The position numbers and the translations under genes are program-made. Below the pieces are notes generated by a model, which saw nothing but the letters and a program-made list of their open reading frames with translations, had not been told where the DNA came from and ran no database searches. Shown here piece by piece: positions 1-7,110 of a DNA stretch of 64,000 nucleotides; position 1 is the first letter of the stretch, and each line of letters opens with the position of its first letter. Where the stretch lies: positions 62,001 to 126,000 of the forward strand of contig URVC01000002.1 in the NCBI GenBank assembly GCA_900551245.1, read 5' to 3'. Source of the DNA: an uncultured bacterium (GTDB lineage Bacteria; Verrucomicrobiota; Lentisphaeria; Victivallales; Victivallaceae).

Positions 1-256
1 GGACGAAGCGTTCCAGATCCGCCTTGGGGCGTTCCCGGAAATCGGGCATGATCGCCATCGCGATCTCCCGCCCGGTGTCCTGATCGAAGACGAGCAGAAC
101 TCCCTTCATGCCTCCGAAGCCGATCGTGCGGATGAACTTGTAACGCTCCTGCGGCTTGACCGGCAGAGTGGCGAGCACCTCCTCGCCGCTCTCCGGCTCC
201 TTCCCCGGCAGTTCATCCTCGGAAAGCACCCGGGTCTTGGTATTGAATGTATCCAT
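1..256 (-). CDS. Ser/Thr protein kinase-like protein, N-terminal fragment (cut by window edge)
   Basis: The first 85 codons of a minus-strand gene run off the left edge. After an acidic, Glu-rich leader of about 35 residues comes RYKFIRTIGFGGMKGV, which resembles the glycine-rich loop of bacterial Hanks-type kinases. The strand expected to carry the ATP-binding lysine reads REIAMAIM, so the usual VAIK lysine is not where expected. The gene starts 28 bases after the clpX stop, so it could belong to the tig-clpP-clpX transcript. It may be a divergent kinase or a pseudokinase; the catalytic loop lies outside the window, so activity cannot be judged. Confidence 0.7.
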   Translation of the reverse strand, partial: MDTFNTKTRVLSEDELPGKEPESGEEVLATLPVKPQERYKFIRTIGFGGMKGVLLVFDQDTGREIAMAIMPDFRERPKADLERFV

Positions 257-283
257 CTCAGAACACGACATGAAAACAGCGTT

Positions 284-1594
284 TTATTTCCCGGTCAGAA
301 GTTTCGGCTCCGATTCCCCGCGGACGACCGCCGCGTCAATCACACAGCGGGTGACGCCGCGCTTCGACGGGGCGTCGTACATCACATCGAGCATCAGATT
401 TTCCAGAATCGCCCGGAGTCCGCGGGCCCCGGTGCCGCGCGCCACCGCCTTGTCGGCGAGCGCTTCCAGCGCGTCATCGGTGAATTCCAGCGAAACGTTC
501 TCCATCGCGAGCAGCCGCTGGTACTGGCGGATCAGCGCATTCTTCGGCTCCCGGAGAATCCGGACCAGATCGGCGCGCTCCAGCGGTTCCAGCGACGTGA
601 CCACCGGCAGGCGGCCGACGAACTCCGGAATCAGTCCGAACCGGATCAGGTCTTCGGGTTCGCATCTGGCGTAGGGATTCTTCGCGAGATGTTCGGCGGT
701 CGCTTCCGCCTCTTCGCCCTCGTCATCCACCAGACGCTTGAACCCGAGCACCTGACGGCCGCAACGGCGCTGGATGATCTTATCCAGCCCGACGAACGCT
801 CCGCCGCAGATGAAGAGGATGTTCGACGTATCGATCCGGAGCAGCTCCTGCTGGGGATGCTTGCGCCCCCCCTGCGGCGGCACGCTGGCGACGGTCCCTT
901 CGAGAATCTTCAGCAGCGCCTGCTGGACGCCTTCACCGGAAACGTCGCGGGTGATCGAAACGTTCTCCGTCTTGCGGGCGATCTTGTCGATCTCGTCGAC
1001 GTAGATGATGCCGATCTGAGTGCGGGCGATGTCGCCGTCCGCCGCCTGATAGAGCCGGAGCAGGATGTTTTCGACATCCTCGCCGACGTACCCGGCCTCG
1101 GTCAGCGTCGTCGCGTCGCAGATGGCGAAGGGCACGTCGAGCATCCGCGCCAGAGTCCGCGCCAGCAGCGTCTTGCCGCTGCCGGTCGGCCCGAGCAGGA
1201 GAACGTTGCTCTTGTCGAGCTCCACGTCGGCGAAGGCTTCCGGCTCGGCGTCCTTGCGGAGTCCGGCCTGGGTCTGAAGCCGTTTGTAATGGTTGTGCAC
1301 GGCGACTGCGAGCACCTTTTTGGCCCGCTCCTGCCCGATGACAAACTGGTCGAGCTCCGCTTTGATGGCGGCCGGATTGGGGACCTTCAGCTGGGCGATC
1401 GGGTCCGGTTTCTGCTCCTTCTCCGGCGCGTCGGCCTTTCCGCCGGCGCACAGGGCCTGATACCCCTGCCGGAGGCAGTTCGAGCAGATCGCCAGCCCTT
1501 CATAACCGCTCTGGGCGAAGATCACGCCGGGCTCATCCCCCTCGCGGGCGCCGCAGAATGCGCAGATCAGTTTGCTGTTTCCGCGTTTTGCCAT
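284..1594 (-). CDS. clpX: ATP-dependent Clp protease ATP-binding subunit ClpX
   Basis: ClpX is the AAA+ unfoldase that recognises tagged proteins and feeds them to ClpP in the cytoplasm. The 436-residue product has the N-terminal C4 zinc finger (Cys11, Cys14, Cys37, Cys40), Walker A GPTGSGKT at 135-142, the pore-loop motif GYVG shortly after, and Walker B with VDEIDK near residue 200, followed by the sensor and C-terminal small domain. Length is normal for the family. It starts 3 bases after the clpP stop, so the two are translationally close and certainly co-transcribed, matching their functional partnership. No oddities were seen. Confidence 0.97.
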   Translation of the reverse strand: MAKRGNSKLICAFCGAREGDEPGVIFAQSGYEGLAICSNCLRQGYQALCAGGKADAPEKEQKPDPIAQLKVPNPAAIKAELDQFVIGQERAKKVLAVAVHNHYKRLQTQAGLRKDAEPEAFADVELDKSNVLLLGPTGSGKTLLARTLARMLDVPFAICDATTLTEAGYVGEDVENILLRLYQAADGDIARTQIGIIYVDEIDKIARKTENVSITRDVSGEGVQQALLKILEGTVASVPPQGGRKHPQQELLRIDTSNILFICGGAFVGLDKIIQRRCGRQVLGFKRLVDDEGEEAEATAEHLAKNPYARCEPEDLIRFGLIPEFVGRLPVVTSLEPLERADLVRILREPKNALIRQYQRLLAMENVSLEFTDDALEALADKAVARGTGARGLRAILENLMLDVMYDAPSKRGVTRCVIDAAVVRGESEPKLLTGK

Positions 1595-1597
1595 CGG

Positions 1598-2203
1598 CTA
1601 TTTCTCCTGTGCCGGCCGGGTGACCACCTTGTCCACCAGACCGTATTTGACCGCCTCTTCCGCACCCATGAAGAAGTCGCGTTCGGTATCTTTCTCAATG
1701 CGTTTGATCGACTGGCCGGTATGGGTGGCGATGATCGAATTGAGCATCGCCTTCAAGCGCAGAATCTCCTTGGCCTGGATGTCGATATCGGCCGCGGTTC
1801 CCTGCGCGCCGCCCCAGGGCTGGTGGATCATGATCCGGCTGTTCGGCAGGGCGAAGCGTTTGCCCGCCGCTCCGGCGCAGAGCAGAACCGCTCCCATCGA
1901 GGCGCACTGGCCGACGCAGTAGGTCTTGACGTCGCAGGAGAGCACCTGCATCGTGTCGTAGATCGCCAGCCCGGCCGTCACCGACCCGCCGGGGCTGTTG
2001 ATGTAAAGATCGATATCCTTCTTGGGATCCTCCGCCTGGAGAAAGAGAAGCTGCGCGACCACCAGGTTGGCGACGTCGTCGTCGATCGGGGTGCCGAGCA
2101 GAATAATCCGGTCTTTGAGCAGCCGGCTGTAGATATCGAAGGCCCGTTCTCCCTGGCCGGTCTGTTCGACCACCATCGGAACCAGAAACGAATTGCTTTT
2201 CAT
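1598..2203 (-). CDS. clpP: ATP-dependent Clp protease proteolytic subunit ClpP
   Basis: ClpP is the tetradecameric serine peptidase chamber of ClpXP. The product is 201 residues from the chosen ATG, with catalytic Ser102 in GQCASMGA, His128 in MIHQPWGG and the downstream Asp in the EKDTERD stretch; the SPGGS motif at about 70-74 is the substrate-binding strand. A longer frame upstream exists, but the ATG at 2203 is preceded by a strong GAGGAGG site seven bases away, so it is preferred. It lies between tig and clpX, the common bacterial order. A hairpin upstream (2251-2315) may attenuate read-through from tig. Confidence 0.97.
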   Translation of the reverse strand: MKSNSFLVPMVVEQTGQGERAFDIYSRLLKDRIILLGTPIDDDVANLVVAQLLFLQAEDPKKDIDLYINSPGGSVTAGLAIYDTMQVLSCDVKTYCVGQCASMGAVLLCAGAAGKRFALPNSRIMIHQPWGGAQGTAADIDIQAKEILRLKAMLNSIIATHTGQSIKRIEKDTERDFFMGAEEAVKYGLVDKVVTRPAQEK

Positions 2204-2250
2204 TGGGATTCCTCCTCTATTACTGTTGCGGACAACATAGGACAAAATTC

Positions 2251-2315
2251 AAAAGGACCGCAGCCGGCCGGCCGGCGGATTCCGGTAGGAATCGCCCGGC
2301 CGCCCCGCCCGGTCC
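2251..2315 (-). terminator. Terminator-like hairpin between tig and clpP
   Basis: On the minus strand the 3' side of tig is followed by a GC-rich nested hairpin: outer arms GGACCG and CGGTCC, inner GGCCGG/CCGGCC pairing, and a GATTCC-TACC-GGAATC tip. It is followed by TTTT and an AT-rich tract. It could end part of the tig transcripts while letting clpPX expression differ. The U tract is short, so it may be only a partial terminator or a processing site. Confidence 0.5.
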
Positions 2316-2337
2316 CGCGTGTGCATTCGCCTGTTTC

Positions 2338-3645
2338 TTACTTGACTGCCGCCTCGGCGAGCAGATTCAGAACCTTGGCGTTCATCAGGTCAAGCTGGAG
2401 ATCATCCATTCCGCCGTTCTTCTCGAGCATGTCGCGGAACTCCTTCTCCTTGTACCCGTAGTAGCGGCTCATCTCACGGAGCTGGGCGTCGACCTCCTTC
2501 GGGTCGAGCTTGACATCTTCAAGTTTGGCGATCTTGCGGAGCAGGAAGGTCTTGCGCAGTGCGGCCTTCGCGGCCTTTTCCGCCTCGGCACGGTGGGCGT
2601 CGATCTCCTTCTTGAACTTCTCCGCGTCCTCTTCGGACTTCACCGTTTCGCGGGCGATCTTCTGAAGTTCCTTCTGAACCTCCGCCTGCAGGACGTTGGG
2701 CGGAAGCTCGAACTCTTCGACCATGTCGGAGAGCTTCTTGTAGACCGCGTCGATCACCTCGTTGTGGTTCTTGGCGGCGTTCTCCTGCTCCATCGCCTTG
2801 CGGAGCATGTCGCGGAACTCGTCGATCGACTTGACCCGCGCCTTCGCGGCGAGATCTTCATCGCTGAGCTCGCTCCGGCGCTGGATGCCGAGCACCTTGA
2901 CCGTGTACTTCATCGTCTTGCCCGCCAGAGCGCTCTCGCGGTAGTCGGCCGGGTAGGTGGCTTCAAAGGTGTACTCGCCATCCTTCTTGGCGCCGGTGAG
3001 CGCGGCGATGCTGCCCGGAATCGTCTCCGGCTCGCTCAGCCAGAGGAAGGTGTTCTTCGCTTCGAGCTGACGCTTGACCGCGGGGGAGGCGTCCTCCGGA
3101 GCCGCGAAGTCGCTCTTGTAGTTCACCTTGAGCATATCCTCGGCCTGCGCGGGGCCGTCGACCTCGGTGTAGTTGCCGTAGGCGGAACGGTAGAACTTGA
3201 CCCGCTCCTCGACCTGCTCGTCGGTGACGGCGTCGACCGGGATCTCCACTTTGATGGCCTTGTAGTCGCCGACTTCGAATTCAGGTGCGACGTCGGCGCC
3301 GATGGTGAATTTGAATTCCTCGTCGAACTTGAGCTCCGGCTTGCCTTCGACGCCGCAGCTGACGATGTCCAGCGACTCGTCCTTGCCCGCCAGCTCAAAC
3401 GCAGCGTAGACCAGCTTGCGCTGCAGCTCATCCTTGAGCTCATTTTCGAATTTGCTGCGGATCAAACCGACGGGCGCCTTGCCCGGACGGAAGCCGGGGA
3501 GAGCCACCTGGGCCGCGATGTCGCGAAGCGTATTCGCGGTTTCGCTTTTGACCACATCCGCCGGAACGGTAAAGTCAAACTCTTTGCGGCACGGCTGGGT
3601 TGTACGCACCTCCATCTGGATGGAATCCACCAATTTCTTCGCCAT
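2338..3645 (-). CDS. tig: Trigger factor, ribosome-associated chaperone and peptidyl-prolyl isomerase
   Basis: Trigger factor binds ribosomal protein L23 at the exit tunnel and shields nascent chains. The N-terminal domain contains the ribosome-binding signature region (GFRPGKAP, close to the family GFRxGxxP), followed by a central FKBP-like domain and a long helical C-terminal domain rich in Lys/Glu. The frame is open upstream to 3705. I chose the ATG at 3645 (MAKKLVDSIQ) because AAGGAAAGG lies upstream, though its spacing of about 13 bases is long; family homology itself begins near MEVRTTQ at 3615. The product is 435 residues, normal length. A strong promoter lies at 3736-3763. Confidence 0.95.
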   Translation of the reverse strand: MAKKLVDSIQMEVRTTQPCRKEFDFTVPADVVKSETANTLRDIAAQVALPGFRPGKAPVGLIRSKFENELKDELQRKLVYAAFELAGKDESLDIVSCGVEGKPELKFDEEFKFTIGADVAPEFEVGDYKAIKVEIPVDAVTDEQVEERVKFYRSAYGNYTEVDGPAQAEDMLKVNYKSDFAAPEDASPAVKRQLEAKNTFLWLSEPETIPGSIAALTGAKKDGEYTFEATYPADYRESALAGKTMKYTVKVLGIQRRSELSDEDLAAKARVKSIDEFRDMLRKAMEQENAAKNHNEVIDAVYKKLSDMVEEFELPPNVLQAEVQKELQKIARETVKSEEDAEKFKKEIDAHRAEAEKAAKAALRKTFLLRKIAKLEDVKLDPKEVDAQLREMSRYYGYKEKEFRDMLEKNGGMDDLQLDLMNAKVLNLLAEAAVK

Positions 3646-3735
3646 CTGAAACACCAAACCTTTCCTTGAAAGCTCCCGGTCAAACGGGTTCGCGTTGACA
3701 TTCAATGATATCCATCACGATACGACGGATTTTTT

Positions 3736-3763
3736 AATATAATTCAGCTTTCTTCAAAGTCAA
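3736..3763 (-). promoter_or_regulatory. Predicted sigma-70 promoter for tig-clpP-clpX
   Basis: On the minus strand TTGACT is followed after 16 bases by TATATT, close to the housekeeping consensus, in an AT-rich pocket of an otherwise GC-rich region. Initiation near 3729 would give a leader of roughly 85 bases to the chosen tig start. The next gene upstream (the dehydrogenase at 3832) ends 70 bases away, so this would separate the chaperone-protease operon from the cluster above it. Confidence 0.6.
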
Positions 3764-3831
3764 CCACTTCGCGATAATTTTCCGCAAAAATAGGTGCGGC
3801 AACACGCGGACGATTCCCTTTGCACCGCCCG

Positions 3832-4587
3832 TCACTTCAACCGCCAGATCCGCCGGTTGGCCCGCTCCACGACGCCGGGGAAGTGGCGGGCGAACCAGAT
3901 CACCGGCCGGTACCAGCCCGGGTAGACCAGTTCGCGGCGGTGTTTCCGGCAGGCGCGGAAGAGCTTTTGCGCAAACACCTCCGCGCTGGAGGAGGTGCGC
4001 CCCGGCGTCTCCGGCGGCCGGCGTCCCCCCAGCGCCCGGGTGGAGAATCCGGTGTCGATCCGGCCGGGGCAGACGTTCAGCACGTGGATCCCCCGCCCGG
4101 CAACCTCCATCCGGAGCGTGAGCGAATACATCCGCAACGCCGCCTTGACCGCGTTGTAGGCCCCCATGCAGCCGACCGGAACATGCGCCGCCACCGAGGA
4201 GATGTTGACGATGCTCCCGCGCGCCTTCTCCAGGGACGGCAGCAGGAGGCGGGTGAGTTCGACCGGCGCGAAGAAGTCCAGCTCGAACTCCCGTCGCAGC
4301 TCCTCCTCCGAAAGCTCCTCCCAGGTGGCGTAGGAGCCGATTCCGGCGTTGTTGACCAGCACATCGACCCGGCCGAACTCCTGCTCGATCGTTGCGGCGG
4401 CGCGGGCGCGCTGCTCCGCATCGGTGAGATCCACCGCCAGAAAGCGGTCGGCGGTTTCCGGCTCCGGCGCGCGGCGACAGAGGGCGATCACGGTGTAGCC
4501 GTTCCGGCGGAACTCCCGGGCGACGGCGCGCCCCAGTCCGCTGGAGGCTCCGGTGACGACGGCGACAGGAGAGGTCACGTTGTTCAT
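3832..4587 (-). CDS. Short-chain dehydrogenase/reductase (classical SDR)
   Basis: The 251-residue product is a Rossmann-fold NAD(P)-dependent oxidoreductase. It has TGASSGLG at residues 12-19, VNNAG in the middle, a catalytic Ser in NISSVAA, and the Tyr-x3-Lys pair in AYNAVKAA. The C-terminal region carries a WYRPVIWFARHFPGVV stretch that could contact membrane lipid, as in some lipid-acting SDRs. The ATG at 4587 has GGAGGAG six bases upstream and overlaps the stop of the lipoprotein gene (ATGA), so a longer upstream frame is not used. The substrate cannot be told from sequence. It is the last gene of the ExbB-to-SDR run. Confidence 0.88.
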   Translation of the reverse strand: MNNVTSPVAVVTGASSGLGRAVAREFRRNGYTVIALCRRAPEPETADRFLAVDLTDAEQRARAAATIEQEFGRVDVLVNNAGIGSYATWEELSEEELRREFELDFFAPVELTRLLLPSLEKARGSIVNISSVAAHVPVGCMGAYNAVKAALRMYSLTLRMEVAGRGIHVLNVCPGRIDTGFSTRALGGRRPPETPGRTSSSAEVFAQKLFRACRKHRRELVYPGWYRPVIWFARHFPGVVERANRRIWRLK

Positions 4588-5000
4588 CGACTTCTCCTCC
4601 GGATCGGCAGCTGTTCCTGCCAGAGAATGGTGTCGGTGCGGCTGTCGAAGAGCTGGAAGTTCCAGCAGTTCTCCTCGGCGTCGGAGCGCAGAATGAGCGG
4701 CGAGTCCGGCACGATCGAAACCGCGCAGAGCGGCCCGAGCGCCAGCAGAACCCGCTCCGCCGTGTCCCGGGTCGCCGCGTCGGATTGCAGGGCGAGACGG
4801 GTGCCGGGGGATTCCCGCAGGAGGAAACCCGAAAGCGAGGTGACCAGATAATTTTCCGCCGCGCGCGGCGTGTATTCGCCCGCGGCCGGCTCGTTGTCGA
4901 CGATGGCGCCGTCGGGCGGAGTACCCGCCGGCAGAAAGAGATCGGCGCATCCGGCTCCAACGAGTGCGGCGGCGGCGAAAAGGAACAGGGTTCGTCTCAT
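4584..5000 (-). CDS. Small predicted lipoprotein of unknown function
   Basis: The product is 138 residues. It has a short basic N-terminus, a hydrophobic core and a GAGC lipobox with Cys18, so it should be exported and lipidated. The rest is soluble, with SDTIL/IRRRSR-like polar ends and no recognised domain; the middle part (TAERVLLALGPLCAVSIVP) resembles a helix-strand unit. It sits directly between the zinc-ribbon membrane protein and the SDR and overlaps the SDR start by four bases, so it belongs to the same operon as the ExbB/ExbD/TonB-like genes. An envelope role is inferred from context only. Confidence 0.8.
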   Translation of the reverse strand: MRRTLFLFAAAALVGAGCADLFLPAGTPPDGAIVDNEPAAGEYTPRAAENYLVTSLSGFLLRESPGTRLALQSDAATRDTAERVLLALGPLCAVSIVPDSPLILRSDAEENCWNFQLFDSRTDTILWQEQLPIRRRSR

Positions 5001-5004
5001 GATG

Positions 5005-5247
5005 TCACTCCAGATCTCTGCGCCGGCGGCAGATGCAGATCGAATTGCAGCGCGGGCAGCGGGTCAGGCTCACCGGCTCCTTGATGATGAACGAATGGTG
5101 GCAGTTGTCGCAATGGAAGAGCCGGCTGTTGCTCAGGTGCCACTCGAAACTTTTCACCCGCGAGAGCTCTCTCCACCACAGGATCGCGATCAGGATGATC
5201 CACAGAAGAAAGTAGAGAAGCAGCGCGTCGGCGTAGGACATGCCCAT
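5005..5247 (-). CDS. Small membrane protein with C-terminal zinc ribbon
   Basis: The product is 80 residues, with one transmembrane segment (about residues 8-25, LLLYFLLWIILIAILWW) and then a soluble tail containing two Cys pairs (CDNC and CPRC) spaced as in zinc ribbons, followed by CICRRRRDLE. GGAGGAGG upstream supports the start. It overlaps or abuts genes on both sides (start two bases from the TonB-like stop), placing it inside the envelope-energisation operon. The function is unknown; a metal-sensing or protein-protein contact role is possible. Confidence 0.75.
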   Translation of the reverse strand: MGMSYADALLLYFLLWIILIAILWWRELSRVKSFEWHLSNSRLFHCDNCHHSFIIKEPVSLTRCPRCNSICICRRRRDLE

Positions 5248-5248
5248 G

Positions 5249-5980
5249 TTATTGATCCTCCTCCGGTGCGGCCGGCGGTTCCGGCCAGTAGATCGTGACG
5301 GTGGTGAATTCCGGGAGCTCTCCGGCGGAGCGGGAGAGCGCCATCAGCGCCGTGTTGTCGAGCGCTTCGTCTCCGCAGGACTCCACCAGGGTCTGGCGGA
5401 CGATGCTGCCCGCCCGGCGGCAGATCACCACGGTCGGACCGGCGGCGCCCCTGCCGACGGGGAAGGAGAGCTGCGAGAGGTGCAGTTCCCGGTTCTCCGC
5501 ATCGCGGACGATCGGCCGGAGCGGTTCCGCCGGTGTCTGTGGCGGCGGTTCCTGCCGCCCTGCAAAAAGAAAATCCAGATCCCGCGTCTTCGTGGTTCCG
5601 GCAAGCGGCGCGAGCGGCCGGAATTTCTGAATCCGCCGCTCCGGGAGCTCCACGGTGCAGACGGGCCGGTTCCCGGTGAAATCGTGCAGAACCGGCAGTT
5701 CATGGCGCGCCGCGTATCCCGCCTCATTGTCCGTCCGCACCATCAGGGCGGGATCGTGAACCGAAAGCCAGCGGTTGAATCCGGTCCTCTCCCCGGCGGT
5801 CAGCACCGCGGGATTGAACAGCGTCACTCCGGCGCTTTTCGGTGCCGCGGCCGGCCGCCGCTCCGGTTCATAACGGATCAGGCCGAACAGAAGGCCGTGC
5901 GCCGCCACCGTGATCAGCGCGGCGCCGACCACGATCCAGTGCCGGCTCGGCGCCGGCTTGCGGAATATGGCTTTGACCAT
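5249..5980 (-). CDS. TonB-like periplasmic energy-transducing protein
   Basis: The product is 243 residues. It has a single N-terminal transmembrane anchor (about residues 15-37), a Pro-rich central stretch (QEPPPQTPAEPLRP) and a C-terminal domain of TonB-C type character ending in TVTIYWPEPP. The gene follows ExbD-like and ExbB-like genes by 18 bases, the classic exbB-exbD-tonB order. It should couple the proton motive force to an outer-membrane partner. The C-terminal domain is divergent, so substrate specificity is unknown, and a TolA-like role cannot be excluded. Confidence 0.75.
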   Translation of the reverse strand: MVKAIFRKPAPSRHWIVVGAALITVAAHGLLFGLIRYEPERRPAAAPKSAGVTLFNPAVLTAGERTGFNRWLSVHDPALMVRTDNEAGYAARHELPVLHDFTGNRPVCTVELPERRIQKFRPLAPLAGTTKTRDLDFLFAGRQEPPPQTPAEPLRPIVRDAENRELHLSQLSFPVGRGAAGPTVVICRRAGSIVRQTLVESCGDEALDNTALMALSRSAGELPEFTTVTIYWPEPPAAPEEDQ

Positions 5981-5997
5981 GACCCGGACCCTCTCTC

Positions 5998-6477
5998 TTA
6001 CTGGCCGAAGACGGTTTCCTGACGTGCCGACGGCGGCATGACCGCGAGGAAGCTCGACAGCTTCGCCGCCTCCGCCATCGCCATCACTTCGGCGACCGTT
6101 TCAAAAGCGACCCGCTGGTCGGCGCGGATGATGACCGACGCGGTCTGCGACCGGCCGCGCACCTCGCCGAGGCGCTGTTTGAGCAGCTCCCGGGAGACCG
6201 GCTGGTCGTTGAAGTAGAGCAGACACTCCCTGCCCGGCGCGGCCGGCGGCGTGATGGTGATGACGAACTTCTCCATATCCGCGATGTTCGACGGACGCAC
6301 CCGCGGCAGTTCCACGCTGATTCCGGAGACCCGCACGAACGAGCCGGAGAGGAAGAAGAAGATCAGCGCCAGAAAAAAGATATCCACCAGTGCCGTCACG
6401 CCGGCGACCCCCGGCCAGCCGTTCAGCGGTTTGAGGCGCGTACGGTAGCGCCGTCTGCCGATGTCGGTCCGGATCAT
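5998..6477 (-). CDS. exbD: ExbD/TolR-family proton-channel subunit
   Basis: The product is 159 residues, with a short cytoplasmic N-terminus, one transmembrane helix carrying the conserved Asp (TALVDIFFLALIFFFL) that takes part in proton transfer, and a periplasmic domain ending with the VIIRADQRV strand typical of ExbD/TolR. The start overlaps the ExbB-like stop by four bases (ATGA), so translation is coupled. With the neighbours it forms an inner-membrane complex powering the TonB-like protein. ExbD and TolR cannot be distinguished confidently here; the symbol is by context. Confidence 0.9.
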   Translation of the reverse strand: MIRTDIGRRRYRTRLKPLNGWPGVAGVTALVDIFFLALIFFFLSGSFVRVSGISVELPRVRPSNIADMEKFVITITPPAAPGRECLLYFNDQPVSRELLKQRLGEVRGRSQTASVIIRADQRVAFETVAEVMAMAEAAKLSSFLAVMPPSARQETVFGQ

Positions 6478-7109
6478 TGTTCCTCTCCTCCGGTCTCGGC
6501 GCGGCGGCGTTCGAAGAAGGCGATGATCTCCAGCGACGCCTTCTCCATATCCAGCGTGATCGAATTGACCCGGGCGATCAGGTAGTTGTAGCCGAGGTAG
6601 GCGGGAATCGCCACCACCAGCGCCGCCGCGGTGGTGATGAGCGCCATATTGACCGCTCCCGCGATGTCGGCGGTGGAGAGGTAATCGCTGGCGCCGACCA
6701 CCTGGAAGGTCTTCATCATCCCCAGCACCGTCCCGAGGAATCCCACCAGCGGCAGGATGAAACCGAGCGTGCCGAGCAGGTTGATGTGACGTTCGAGTTT
6801 GGGGATCTCCTCCAGTGCGGCGTCATCCACCGCCTGCCGGATGTCTTCGTCGCCGCGCTCGTAGGCGAGAATCGCCGCGCCCAGCAGCCGGGCGGCCGGG
6901 CCGGGGGTGTTGTCGCAGAGCGTGATCGCTTCGACGAAGCCGTCGCGCTTGAGCACGTTGAAGAGGCCGCGCAGCAGCTCGCGCACGTTGATCTCCTCGC
7001 GGTGGAACTGGAACACCTTCTCCAGAAATACGAAAAGGGCGATCAGACTGCCGGCCAGAATCACCCACATGATCGGGCCGCCGTCGTTCAGCAGTTTCAG
7101 ATAAAGCAT
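6474..7109 (-). CDS. exbB: ExbB/TolQ/MotA-family proton-channel subunit
   Basis: The product is 211 residues. The first transmembrane helix lies near the N-terminus (VILAGSLIALFVFLEKVFQF), a cytoplasmic loop follows with the family RAAILAYERG-like stretch, and two more helices (LLGTLGFILPLVGFLGTVLGM and the TTAAALVVAIPAYLGYNYL region) contain the conserved GTVxGM and Thr/Ala-rich channel motifs. It pairs with the ExbD-like protein encoded next. The preceding large TPR gene stops one base before this start, so the TPR protein and the motor are made from one transcript. Confidence 0.92.
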   Translation of the reverse strand: MLYLKLLNDGGPIMWVILAGSLIALFVFLEKVFQFHREEINVRELLRGLFNVLKRDGFVEAITLCDNTPGPAARLLGAAILAYERGDEDIRQAVDDAALEEIPKLERHINLLGTLGFILPLVGFLGTVLGMMKTFQVVGASDYLSTADIAGAVNMALITTAAALVVAIPAYLGYNYLIARVNSITLDMEKASLEIIAFFERRRAETGGEEQ

Positions 7110-7110
7110 G

